A stretch of DNA of 64,000 nucleotides, from assembly GCF_905397375.1 (NCBI RefSeq), contig NZ_CAJPVG010000005.1:124001-188000 (forward strand), read 5' to 3'. The translations under genes and the position numbers were made by a program. This DNA is from Ralstonia mannitolilytica. GTDB taxonomy: Bacteria > Pseudomonadota > Gammaproteobacteria > Burkholderiales > Burkholderiaceae. Positions 23,280-31,326 of the stretch are shown here, piece after piece (position 1 is the first letter of the stretch; the number at the start of each line of letters is the position of its first letter). The notes beneath the pieces were generated by a model. That model searched no databases and was not told the DNA's origin. It saw nothing but the letters and a program-made list of their open reading frames with translations.

Positions 23280-24581
23280 TCAGGGGTACAGACCGCGCTC
23301 TTGGCGGGCCTGCAGAATCCGCGTACAGGCGATGATGAACGCCGCCGTACGCAGGGTTACCTTGTTGTCCTGGGCCACCTGCCAGATGGCGCGGAACGCG
23401 TCTTGCATGATCCGTACCAGGCGCTGGTTGATCTCGTCTTCGGTCCAGAAGAAGCTCGAGAAATCCTGCACCCACTCGAAATAGCTGACCGTCACGCCGC
23501 CCGCGTTGGCAATCACGTCGGGGCAGACCAGGATGTTGCGCTCGCGCAGGATGTCGTCGGCCTCGGGCGTCGTGGGGCCGTTTGCACCTTCAACGACAAT
23601 CTTTGCCTTGATATGGGGCGCGTTCTTCGCCGTGATCTGGCCTTCCAGTGCTGCCGGGATCAGGAACTCGCAGTCCAGCGCCCAGAAGTCGTCGGCGGAG
23701 ACCGTCTCTGCGGCAAAGCCGGCAACGCTGCCGTTGTGGTCGACGTGCTTGATCAGCGCGTCGACATCCAGGCCGCTGCCGTTGAACACGATGCCCTTGT
23801 GGTCCTGCACGGCGATGACCTTCGCGCCGGCGTCATGGAACAGCTTGGCGGCCACGCTGCCCACGTTGCCGAAGCCCTGCACCACCACGCGCGCACCCTT
23901 GACGTCGATGCCAAGGTTACGTGCGGCTTCGCTGCCGACCACGAACACGCCGCGGCCGGTGGCCTCGCGGCGACCGAGGCTGCCGCCCAGTGCGATCGGC
24001 TTGCCGGTCACCACGCCCGTGGCGGTCGCGCCTTCGTTCATCGAATACGTGTCCATCATCCACGCCATGATCTGCGCGTTGGTGTTCACGTCCGGAGCCG
24101 GAATGTCCTTGTTCGGGCCGATGATGATGCCGATCTCGCTCGTGTAGCGGCGGGTCAGGCGTTCGAGTTCACCGGAAGACAGCTTGCGCGGATCGACACG
24201 GATGCCGCCCTTCGCACCGCCATACGGCACGTTCACGGCCGCGTTCTTCACCGACATCCAGGCCGACAGCGCCATCACTTCCGACAGCGTCACGTCCTGG
24301 TGGAAACGCACGCCGCCCTTGCCCGGGCCGCGCGACGTGTTGTGCTGCACACGATAGCCCTCGAAGTGGGCGATGCGGCCGTCGTCCATCTGGATGGGCA
24401 CGTCGACGATCAGCGCGCGCTTGGGGCGCTTGAGCGTTTCAACCCAGCGTGCGAGCGAGCCGAGATAGGGGGTGACCCGATCGACCTGCTGCAGGTAGAT
24501 GCCCCACGGGCCGAGGTTGTCGGCCGGCAGATAGGACGGAATGGCGTGTTGGAGTGTCGACGGAGATGCGACATTGGACAT
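23280..24581 (-). CDS. gdhA: Glutamate dehydrogenase
   Basis: Interconverts glutamate and 2-oxoglutarate plus ammonium. It has 433 residues from MSNVASPSTLQHAIPSYLP. The substrate-binding GGAKGGI lysine, the GPNKDIPAPDVNTN segment, and the Rossmann motif VVQGFGNVGS are present. The size and the hexamer-type sequence (YRVQHNTSRGPGKGG) match the Burkholderiales GdhA. Coenzyme preference cannot be read safely. It lies downstream of a LysR gene on the same strand, with a LysR-type site before its promoter. Confidence 0.95.
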   Translation of the reverse strand: MSNVASPSTLQHAIPSYLPADNLGPWGIYLQQVDRVTPYLGSLARWVETLKRPKRALIVDVPIQMDDGRIAHFEGYRVQHNTSRGPGKGGVRFHQDVTLSEVMALSAWMSVKNAAVNVPYGGAKGGIRVDPRKLSSGELERLTRRYTSEIGIIIGPNKDIPAPDVNTNAQIMAWMMDTYSMNEGATATGVVTGKPIALGGSLGRREATGRGVFVVGSEAARNLGIDVKGARVVVQGFGNVGSVAAKLFHDAGAKVIAVQDHKGIVFNGSGLDVDALIKHVDHNGSVAGFAAETVSADDFWALDCEFLIPAALEGQITAKNAPHIKAKIVVEGANGPTTPEADDILRERNILVCPDVIANAGGVTVSYFEWVQDFSSFFWTEDEINQRLVRIMQDAFRAIWQVAQDNKVTLRTAAFIIACTRILQARQERGLYP

Positions 24582-24652
24582 GGTTGTCTTCCTCTTTTGA
24601 ACCTCGGTAAGGCCCCTGGTTTGGGAACATGCTGTCCCAGAAAATGCTCGCC

Positions 24653-24682
24653 AGCTTAGGGATGCCCCACATCGAAATCCAA
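24653..24682 (-). promoter_or_regulatory. Candidate gdhA promoter
   Basis: Minus strand TTGGAT (24677-24682), 18-base spacer, TAAGCT (24653-24658), start near 24646, about 65 bases before the gdhA ATG. The -10 is weak, which fits an activator-dependent promoter. Confidence 0.4.
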
Positions 24683-24698
24683 TGCCGTTTTTACATCG

Positions 24699-24721
24699 GG
24701 TTATGCGTTTGGCGCATAACC
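24699..24721. promoter_or_regulatory. LysR-type operator upstream of gdhA
   Basis: Perfect 9-base inverted repeat GGTTATGCG, 5-base spacer, CGCATAACC. It contains the LysR consensus T-N11-A exactly (T24704, A24716). Its centre lies about 64 bases upstream of the inferred gdhA start, the usual place for the recognition site of a LysR-type activator. It also lies 25 bases after the LysR stop and could form an RNA hairpin, but no T-run follows. Confidence 0.6.
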
Positions 24722-24745
24722 TGGGCTTGTGTTCGATGGCCCCGT

Positions 24746-25690
24746 TCAACCCGCCAGCGCGCCCCACAGCGTGTCGATCAGCTCGCGCTTGCGCTTGGAT
24801 TGCGGATGCCGGCGGTCGTGCGCACCGTTCTGCGGATGCTCGCGATAGAGCCGGATTTCCATTTCGATCGACAACGTGCCGCCGCCCTTGCCTTCTGCCC
24901 GCACCAGGCGGCCCGCAGCCACTTCGTCGCGCACCGCGCTCTCGGGCAGAAAGGCCACACCGTGGCCCGCCAGCGCCATCACCTTCAACGCTTCGGCCAT
25001 GTCGGTTTCGTAGCACTTGTCGAGCAGCGGCGCGACTGGCGAGTTTTCCAGCAGCACATCGACCATGCGGCCCAGGAAGGCATTGGGCGTATAGCTAAGA
25101 TAGGCGATCGGCTTGCGCGCGGCGGGCGCCAGTCGATAAATCGGACGACCGTTCGCATCGGGCTTGGAGAACGGCGACAGCCGCTCCGTGCCGAGCACCA
25201 GCATGTCATAGCGCGTCGGATCGAGCTGGATCATCTGCCGGGCGTGGTGATAGACCATGACGAGATCGCAGCCGCCTTCCACCAGCGTCATCACCGCATC
25301 ATGCACGTTCAGCGCGCGCAGCCGGCATTGCAGCTTGCCGACCTTCTCCTCCACCTGCGCGAGCCAGCCCGGAAAGAACGTGAGCGACAGCGTATGCGGC
25401 ACCGCAAAATCGATCGTCGAGGCGCTGGCCGGACGCTGTCCGCGCATCAGCGCACGCGTTTCGCTGACCTGCGCCAGCATCGCCAGGGCCTGTTCATAGA
25501 AGACCTCGCCGGCGGTGGTCAGGCGCGTGGGATAGCTCGACCGGTCGATCAGTTCGTTGCCCAGCCACGCTTCGAGCGATTGAATGCGCCGCGAAAACGC
25601 CGGCTGCGTCACGTGCCGCAATTCGGCCGAGCGCGAAAAGCTGCGTGTCTCGGCCAGGCTGACGAAGTCTTCCAGCCATTTGAGTTCCAT
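24746..25690 (-). CDS. LysR family transcriptional regulator
   Basis: DNA-binding regulator with 314 residues. The N-terminal winged helix-turn-helix spans residues 1-60 (MELKWLEDFVSLAETRSFSR, then HVTQPAFSRRIQSLE), followed by a linker helix and a periplasmic-binding-protein-like effector domain. It lies 164 bases upstream of gdhA on the same strand, separated by a T-N11-A palindrome, so gdhA control is a reasonable inference. The effector is unknown. The final 25 residues are basic. Confidence 0.92.
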   Translation of the reverse strand: MELKWLEDFVSLAETRSFSRSAELRHVTQPAFSRRIQSLEAWLGNELIDRSSYPTRLTTAGEVFYEQALAMLAQVSETRALMRGQRPASASTIDFAVPHTLSLTFFPGWLAQVEEKVGKLQCRLRALNVHDAVMTLVEGGCDLVMVYHHARQMIQLDPTRYDMLVLGTERLSPFSKPDANGRPIYRLAPAARKPIAYLSYTPNAFLGRMVDVLLENSPVAPLLDKCYETDMAEALKVMALAGHGVAFLPESAVRDEVAAGRLVRAEGKGGGTLSIEMEIRLYREHPQNGAHDRRHPQSKRKRELIDTLWGALAG

Positions 25691-25711
25691 TGCGTTGCCT
25701 CCCCAACCTGC

Positions 25712-27550
25712 TCAGGCGTTCTCTGCGTCTTCGGTTTCTGCGGCCACGCGCTCGGGCTCGCGTGCCTGCATGCGCCACATCTGCGCATAGCGGCCCTCCG
25801 CACGCAGCAACTGCTCGTGCGTGCCGCGCTCGATGATGCGGCCGTGCTCCATCACCAGGATCTGGTGCGCGCTCACGATGGTCGAGAGCCGATGCGCGAT
25901 CACCAGCGTGGTGTGGTTCTGCGCCAGGCGCATCAACTCATCCTGGATGGCGTGCTCCGTGCGCGAGTCCAGCGCCGAAGTGGCCTCATCAAAGACGAGG
26001 ATCGGTGGGCGCTTGAGCAGCGTGCGGGCGATGGCCACCCGCTGCTTCTCTCCGCCGGAGAGCTTCAGGCCACGCTCCCCGACCTGGGTGTCATAGCCGT
26101 CGGGCAGCGATTCGACGAAGTGGTGGATCTGCGCCGCGCGGGCGGCCTCGATGACCTCTTCGCGCGTGGCGTCGGGCCGGCCATAGGCGATGTTGTAGTA
26201 GATGCTGTCATTGAAGAGCACCGTGTCCTGCGGAACGATGCCGATGGCCGCACGCACGCTTGCCTGCGTGACGTCGCGCACGTCCTGCCCGTCGATTTCG
26301 ATGGCACCGGACTTGACGTCGTAGAAGCGGAACAGCAGGCGCGCGAGCGTCGATTTGCCCGAGCCGCTCTGGCCGACCACCGCAGTGGTCGTGCCGGCAG
26401 GGATGGTGAAATCGACGTCGAACAGGATCTGCCGGTTGGCCTCGTAGCCGAAATCGACATGCGCGAACCGCACCTGGCCGGCATGCACGGCCAGCGGCGG
26501 CGCACCGGGTTTGTCGGCCACTTCGCGGTTGGTATGCAGCAGGTGGAACATGCGGTCCATGTCGGCCACGGCCTGCTTGAGCTCGCGGTAGATCACGCCC
26601 AGGAAGTTGAGCGGAATGTAGATCTGCAGCATCAGCGTGTTGACCAGCACGAGGTCACCCAGCGTCATGTGCCCCGCCGCCACCCCTTGCGTGGCGCGAT
26701 ACAGGATCAGGATGAGCGCCACCGCCACGATGAACTGCTGGCCGAAATTCAGGATCGACAGCGAGTTCTGCGAACGGATGGCCGCGGCGCGGTACTTGAG
26801 CAGGTTCTCGTCGTAGCGGCGCGCTTCGTACTCTTCGTTGCCGAAGTACTTGACGGTCTCGAAGTTCAGCAGCGAATCGATCGCCTTCTGGTTGGCGCGC
26901 GAATCCAGCTCGTTCATCTTGCGACGGAAGTTCGTACGCCAGTTCGTCACGGTCACGGTAAAGGCGATGTACGCAACCAGCGCACAGAACGTGATGAACG
27001 CAAACCACGCGTCGTACTTCACGAAGAAGTACGTGATGACGAGCCCGACCTCCACCAGCGTCGGCAGGATGCTGTACAGCGAATACGAGATGAGCGACTG
27101 GATGCCCCGCGTACCGCGTTCGATGTCGCGGCTCATGCCGCCGGTCTGGCGCTCGAGGTGAAAGCGCAGTGACAGCGCATGCAGATGGCGGAACACCTGC
27201 AGTGCGAGCGTGCGCACCGAACTCTCCGTCACCTTGGAGAAGAGGATTTCGCGCAGCTCCGAAAACAGCGATGTCGACAGCCGCAGCAGCCCATACGCGA
27301 CGATGGTGCCCACCGGCACGACCAGCAGCGCGCGCGGGTCCGATGGTGACACGTTCATCGAATCGATCAGCCGCTTCATGACCATCGGCACGCCCAGGTT
27401 GGCCACCTTGGCGGCAATCAGGAACGACAGCGCCAGCGCCACGCGCCATTTGTAGGCCCACAGATAGGGCAGGAGGCTCTTGATGGTACGCCAGTCGCCG
27501 CGTTGAGCCCCCGGCGGAGGCGGTTCGGAAGAGGCGGGAAAGCGACGCAT
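25712..27550 (-). CDS. ATM1-type ABC exporter (fused permease and ATPase)
   Basis: Half-transporter of the ATM1/HMT1 family, which exports glutathione-linked compounds linked to Fe-S or heavy-metal handling. It has 612 residues from MRRFPASSEP; an in-frame ATG 13 codons upstream is possible. Six membrane helices are followed by Walker A GQSGSGKST, signature LSGGEKQRVAIAR and Walker B ILVFDEATSALD. The family-typical RGTRGIQSLISYSLYSILPT and FNFETVKYFGNE-like segments (here LLNFETVKYFGNEEYEA) are visible. It is divergent from the thioesterase gene. The substrate is inferred from family only. Confidence 0.88.
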   Translation of the reverse strand: MRRFPASSEPPPPGAQRGDWRTIKSLLPYLWAYKWRVALALSFLIAAKVANLGVPMVMKRLIDSMNVSPSDPRALLVVPVGTIVAYGLLRLSTSLFSELREILFSKVTESSVRTLALQVFRHLHALSLRFHLERQTGGMSRDIERGTRGIQSLISYSLYSILPTLVEVGLVITYFFVKYDAWFAFITFCALVAYIAFTVTVTNWRTNFRRKMNELDSRANQKAIDSLLNFETVKYFGNEEYEARRYDENLLKYRAAAIRSQNSLSILNFGQQFIVAVALILILYRATQGVAAGHMTLGDLVLVNTLMLQIYIPLNFLGVIYRELKQAVADMDRMFHLLHTNREVADKPGAPPLAVHAGQVRFAHVDFGYEANRQILFDVDFTIPAGTTTAVVGQSGSGKSTLARLLFRFYDVKSGAIEIDGQDVRDVTQASVRAAIGIVPQDTVLFNDSIYYNIAYGRPDATREEVIEAARAAQIHHFVESLPDGYDTQVGERGLKLSGGEKQRVAIARTLLKRPPILVFDEATSALDSRTEHAIQDELMRLAQNHTTLVIAHRLSTIVSAHQILVMEHGRIIERGTHEQLLRAEGRYAQMWRMQAREPERVAAETEDAENA

Positions 27551-27652
27551 GTGCGGTGCAATAAAATAGCGGATTGTGTATTCTCCCACCGATCACCCAG
27601 GCGTGCCCCGCGCCACCGGTGCCCGCCCGCCTCAATGCTGCCCTGCCTCATC

Positions 27653-28069
27653 ATGTCCGATACCGCCGCCTCCGCTGAAGTCAAATTGCCCGCCGACAAG
27701 CAGCCTGCCGTGCGCGTGATGCCGATGCCCTCCGACGCCAACGTCCACGGCGACGTGTTCGGCGGCTGGATCATGTCGCAGGTCGACATTGCCGGGTCGA
27801 TCCCGGCGGTGGTGCGCGCCAACGGCCGCGTCGCGACGGTGGCGGTCAATTCGTTCGTCTTCAAGCAGCCGGTCTACGTGGGCGACCTGGTGAGCTTCTA
27901 CGCCAGTGTGGTCAAGACCGGCCGCACGTCGATCACCGTGGACGTGGAGGTCTATGCGCAGCGCATGGGCGCCAACGGCCGCCACGCCACCGTCAAGGTC
28001 ACCGAAGCCACGCTGACCTACGTCGCCACCGACGAAAGCCGCAAGCCGCGACTGCTGCCGGAGCTTTGA
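27653..28069 (+). CDS. Acyl-CoA thioesterase, YciA-type hotdog fold
   Basis: Hydrolyses acyl-CoA to free acid and CoA. It has about 138 residues (start MSDTAASAEVK at 27653; an ATG at 27635 is also possible, and neither has a good ribosome-binding site). The hotdog motif with MPSDANVHGDVFGGWIMSQ, containing the catalytic Asp/His region, and VAVNSFVFKQPVYVGD are characteristic of YciA-like enzymes. It probably acts as a hexamer on short to medium chains, as for the family. It converges on the enoyl-CoA hydratase gene. Confidence 0.9.
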   Translation: MSDTAASAEVKLPADKQPAVRVMPMPSDANVHGDVFGGWIMSQVDIAGSIPAVVRANGRVATVAVNSFVFKQPVYVGDLVSFYASVVKTGRTSITVDVEVYAQRMGANGRHATVKVTEATLTYVATDESRKPRLLPEL

Positions 28070-28091
28070 GCCGGCTGCCAGCGGTCAGAAA

Positions 28092-28117
28092 AAAAACCCG
28101 GCCTAGGCCGGGTTTTC
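28092..28117. terminator. Bidirectional terminator between thioesterase and enoyl-CoA hydratase genes
   Basis: The stem AAAACCCGGCC with GGCCGGGTTTT around a TA centre is preceded by eight A and followed by T-rich sequence. Confidence 0.85.
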
Positions 28118-28136
28118 TCTTGCGCGGGATCACCGC

Positions 28137-28901
28137 TCAGTTGAACTGTGAGAAGTCGGGCCGGCGCTTCTCGAAGAACGCCGTGAACGCCTCGCGCGCT
28201 TCCGGCGCACGCAGCATCTCGCCAAACTGCTTGCCTTCCAGCGACATCCGGGCCGCGATCTGCGGCATCGCGCCATCCTTCATCAGCCGCTTGGTGGCGC
28301 GCAGCGAGGCCGGCGGCAGCAGCGTCAGCTTGCGCGCCTGGGCGCGCACGAAGGCATCGAGTTCACCGACCGGCAGCACGCGGTTGACCAGCCCCAGCTC
28401 ACGCGCCTCGTTTGCGTCGAACGGCTCGCCGAAGAGCAGCTTGTCCGCCGCACGGTGGTAACCGGCCAATTGCGGCAGCAGCAGGCTCGACGCGGCTTCC
28501 GGACACAGCCCGAGCTGCGCGAACGGCATCGACAGCTTGGCCGTCTCCGACGCATACACCAGGTCGCAATGCAGCAGCATCGTCGTGCCTACACCCACCG
28601 CCGCGCCGCTCACCGAAGCGATCAGCGGCTTGGTCGCCGTGCTGATCGCCTTCAGGAACTGGTGCACGGGGGCGCTTTCGTCCTTGGGCGGATTCTTCAT
28701 GAAGTCTTCGAGATCGTTGCCCGCCGTGAATACGCTCTCGTGGCCGGCCAGCACAATCACGCGGATGGCGGGATCGGTCTCGGCGGCCACCAGGGCATCG
28801 GCCAACGTTTGATACATCGCGGCCGTGATGGCGTTCTTGCGGTCCAGGCGGTCAAACGTAAGCGTCAGGACGCCGTCTGCGGTCTCGGTACGAATCGACA
28901 T
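28137..28901 (-). CDS. Enoyl-CoA hydratase / isomerase family protein
   Basis: Crotonase-fold enzyme of 254 residues. The oxyanion-hole segments are GHESVFTAGNDLEDF and SVSGAAVGVGTTMLLHCDLVYA. In place of the two catalytic glutamates of classic hydratases, the second half has FAQLGLCPEAASSLLLP, where one acidic residue is present; this pattern is common in hydratase/isomerase homologues with uncertain reactions. It follows the DegV gene by 26 bases with a good GGAG site. Exact reaction unknown. Confidence 0.85.
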   Translation of the reverse strand: MSIRTETADGVLTLTFDRLDRKNAITAAMYQTLADALVAAETDPAIRVIVLAGHESVFTAGNDLEDFMKNPPKDESAPVHQFLKAISTATKPLIASVSGAAVGVGTTMLLHCDLVYASETAKLSMPFAQLGLCPEAASSLLLPQLAGYHRAADKLLFGEPFDANEARELGLVNRVLPVGELDAFVRAQARKLTLLPPASLRATKRLMKDGAMPQIAARMSLEGKQFGEMLRAPEAREAFTAFFEKRRPDFSQFN

Positions 28902-28927
28902 GAAAACTCCAGGTGAAGCCTGCGCGG

Positions 28928-29881
28928 CTAAATCGGCACAGGCGAATCAGATAGATAACCGACGGAGAACGCGTTGGCCCCCACGTTCAACGCCACGGTC
29001 AGGCTCATCGGCGCGAGCAGCACTTCCACGCCGTGGTCCTGTGCGGTTCGCATCAACGCCTGCACGGGCTCCATGCGGCGCACGGTGTCGAGCGAACCGG
29101 AATACGTGATCGCCACCACGGGCGTGGCCAGACGCTCCTCGGCGATCATGGTTTCGGTATGCGCAAGCAGGCGGCGAATGCCTTCCTCGGAGCCGCGCAC
29201 CTTGGCGATGGCTTCCGTCTCGCCACGATGCATATGGATGAGCGGACGCACGTTGAACGCCGTGCCCATCATGTAGCGGCTCCAGGTGATGCTCTTCTCG
29301 CCCTTCTGCTTGGCGCGCGTGTACATGTACAGCAACTCGTCGGGAACGAGGTAGACGTGCGAGGCATCGCGCAGGCGGTTTTCGATCACGTGCACCACGT
29401 CGCGCACCTCCGCGCCTTCGCGCAGCATGCGGGCGGCCTCGTGCACCATCAGCGCCTGGCCGGGACCAATGGCGCCGGTGTCCACCACCGTCAGCTCGAA
29501 CAGGCCTGAGCGGCCGGCATCCTTGCGTGGCTTGAAGCTCTTGGCCGTGGTGCCCACCACCGCGCCGGTGGCGTGGCTGTAGAAATGGCTGCGCGAGCTG
29601 GCGATCGTCAGCAGCAACGCACGGTCGTGCTGCGTGACCACGTGCTTGAGCAGAAAGTCTTCGATCTCGCGTTCGAGCAGCGGAATCGATTCGGCGTAGT
29701 GGTCCTGCTTGTCGACAAGGTATTTCCGATAGAGCTGCGGCAGCGCGGCTTCATCGCGACGGTCTTCCACGAACAGCTCGCCCGCACGAATGCGGAACGG
29801 CACCACGCCCAACCCCAGTTGATCGATCATCGAGCGCGGCATGTCGCACGCCGCGTCCGTCAACACGATTGTGTTGCCCAT
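28928..29881 (-). CDS. DegV family (fatty acid-binding) protein
   Basis: DegV proteins bind a fatty acid; in Gram-positive bacteria the related FakB presents it to a kinase. It has 317 residues beginning MGNTIVLTDAACDMP, with the two-domain EDD layout; SSRSHFYSHATGA and VVDTGAIGPGQALMVHEAA mark the ligand cleft. No FakA-type kinase is seen here. It has a strong GAGGAGG site. The neighbour downstream is an enoyl-CoA hydratase and the region beyond is a beta-oxidation operon, which fits lipid handling. The 212-base gap upstream contains a GCGGAA/TTCCGC hairpin (29935-29952) in the leader. Confidence 0.85.
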   Translation of the reverse strand: MGNTIVLTDAACDMPRSMIDQLGLGVVPFRIRAGELFVEDRRDEAALPQLYRKYLVDKQDHYAESIPLLEREIEDFLLKHVVTQHDRALLLTIASSRSHFYSHATGAVVGTTAKSFKPRKDAGRSGLFELTVVDTGAIGPGQALMVHEAARMLREGAEVRDVVHVIENRLRDASHVYLVPDELLYMYTRAKQKGEKSITWSRYMMGTAFNVRPLIHMHRGETEAIAKVRGSEEGIRRLLAHTETMIAEERLATPVVAITYSGSLDTVRRMEPVQALMRTAQDHGVEVLLAPMSLTVALNVGANAFSVGYLSDSPVPI

Positions 29882-30058
29882 CGCGCCCTCCTCTTGGTGC
29901 GCCGCCGCTGACGCGGCAGCGTGTCTCCTCTGTTGCGGAATCGTGGTTCCGCTTCTGTGGCGTGCCCTTGGCCGGGCCGCTCGCTTTGGCTCGCTGTGTG
30001 GTGTATTGCTGCGCGAGCCTGCGCAATCATGCGTTGTGAGACGGGCGATTTACAAGCA

Positions 30059-30083
30059 GGGGGAAGAACTTAATCCTTCCCCC
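30059..30083 (-). terminator. Hairpin after the thiolase gene
   Basis: An 8-base-pair stem (GGGGGAAG with CTTCCCCC, 9-base loop) begins 11 bases after the fadA stop. The T-run after it is weak (TTGTAAAT), so this may be a terminator of moderate strength. Confidence 0.45.
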
Positions 30084-30093
30084 TGACGTGGGG

Positions 30094-31293
30094 TCACATG
30101 CGTTCAAAAATACCGGCAGCGCCCATGCCGGTGCCGACACACATCGTCACCATGCCGTACTTCAGGTTGCGACGGCGCAGGCCGTGCACGACGGTCGCGG
30201 CACGGATCGCGCCGGTCGCGCCCAGCGGGTGCCCCAGGGCGATCGCGCCGCCGAGCGGGTTGATCTTGCTGGTGTCCAGTCCCAGGTCCTGGATCACCGC
30301 CAGCGACTGCGCGGCAAACGCTTCGTTCAACTCGATCCAGTCGAGTTGGTCTTGCGTGAGCCCACCGGCCTTGAGCGCGGCGGGAATCGCTTCCTTCGGA
30401 CCGATCCCCATGATCTCCGGCGGCACACCGCGCACGGCAAATGACACGAAGCGCGCCAGCGGCGTCAGATTGAACTGCTTGAGGATTTTTTCCGACACCA
30501 GGATCAGCGCACCCGAGCCATCCGACGTCTGCGAGCTGTTGCCGGCGGTCACGCTACCCTTGTTGGCAAACACGGCGCGCAGCTTGGCCAGCCCTTCAAT
30601 CGACGTATCGGCACGCGGGCCTTCATCCAGCGACAGCGTGCGCGTCTTGATGTCGACAGCGCCCGTGCCGAGGTTCGGGAACTTCTCGATGATCTCGATC
30701 GGGGTGATCTCGTCCTTGAATTCGCCGGCTTGCTGCGCAGCGAGCGCCTTCTGATGCGACGCGAGCGAGAAAGCATCCTGCGCCTCGCGCGAAATCTTCC
30801 ACTGCTGGGCGACCTTCTCGGCGGTCAGGCCCATGCCGTAGGCGATGCCGACATTCTCGTCGCGCGTGAAGATGTCCGGCGACATCGACGGCGAGTTGCC
30901 CATCATCGGCACCATGCTCATCGATTCGACACCGGCGGCGATCATCACATCGGATTCGCCCACGCGGATGCGGTCGGCAGCCATTGCCACGGCGGTCAGG
31001 CCCGAGGCGCAGAAGCGGTTGACGGTGACGCCGCCCACGGTGTTGGGCAGGCCGGCCAGCAGCGCGCCGATACGCGCCACGTTCAGGCCCTGCTGCGCTT
31101 CGGGAATCGCGCAGCCGACGATGGCGTCTTCGATCAGCGCCGGATCCAGGTTCGGCACCTGGGCGACAGCGCTCTTGAGGATGGTCGCCAGCAGGTCGTC
31201 CGGACGCAGGTTCTTGAGCGTGCCCTTCGGTGCCTTGCCGATCGGGGAACGCGTCGCGGCGACGATGTAGGCGTCTTGCAGTTGCTTGGTCAT
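30094..31293 (-). CDS. fadA: Acetyl-CoA acyltransferase (3-ketoacyl-CoA thiolase)
   Basis: Cleaves 3-ketoacyl-CoA with CoA in the last step of beta-oxidation. It has 399 residues from MTKQLQDAYIVAATRSPIGK. The acyl-accepting Cys95 lies in VNRFCASGLTAV; the catalytic His and second Cys are in NPLGGAIALGHPLGATGA and MCVGTGMGAA at the C-terminus. It follows fadN by 33 bases and is the last gene of the acyl-CoA dehydrogenase-fadN-fadA set. Confidence 0.94.
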   Translation of the reverse strand: MTKQLQDAYIVAATRSPIGKAPKGTLKNLRPDDLLATILKSAVAQVPNLDPALIEDAIVGCAIPEAQQGLNVARIGALLAGLPNTVGGVTVNRFCASGLTAVAMAADRIRVGESDVMIAAGVESMSMVPMMGNSPSMSPDIFTRDENVGIAYGMGLTAEKVAQQWKISREAQDAFSLASHQKALAAQQAGEFKDEITPIEIIEKFPNLGTGAVDIKTRTLSLDEGPRADTSIEGLAKLRAVFANKGSVTAGNSSQTSDGSGALILVSEKILKQFNLTPLARFVSFAVRGVPPEIMGIGPKEAIPAALKAGGLTQDQLDWIELNEAFAAQSLAVIQDLGLDTSKINPLGGAIALGHPLGATGAIRAATVVHGLRRRNLKYGMVTMCVGTGMGAAGIFERM

Positions 31294-31326
31294 GATGAAA
31301 CTCCTGTCTCTCTGTCGTCGCGGCAA

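Noticed and set aside
24582..25016. N-terminal extension of the gdhA reading frame into the LysR gene
   Set aside because: The extra 145 codons are out of frame with LysR and lack family similarity; GdhA begins properly at 24581.
29900..30058. Possible riboswitch before the DegV gene
   Set aside because: Only one short hairpin (GCGGAA/TTCCGC) is present; no conserved aptamer elements are recognised.
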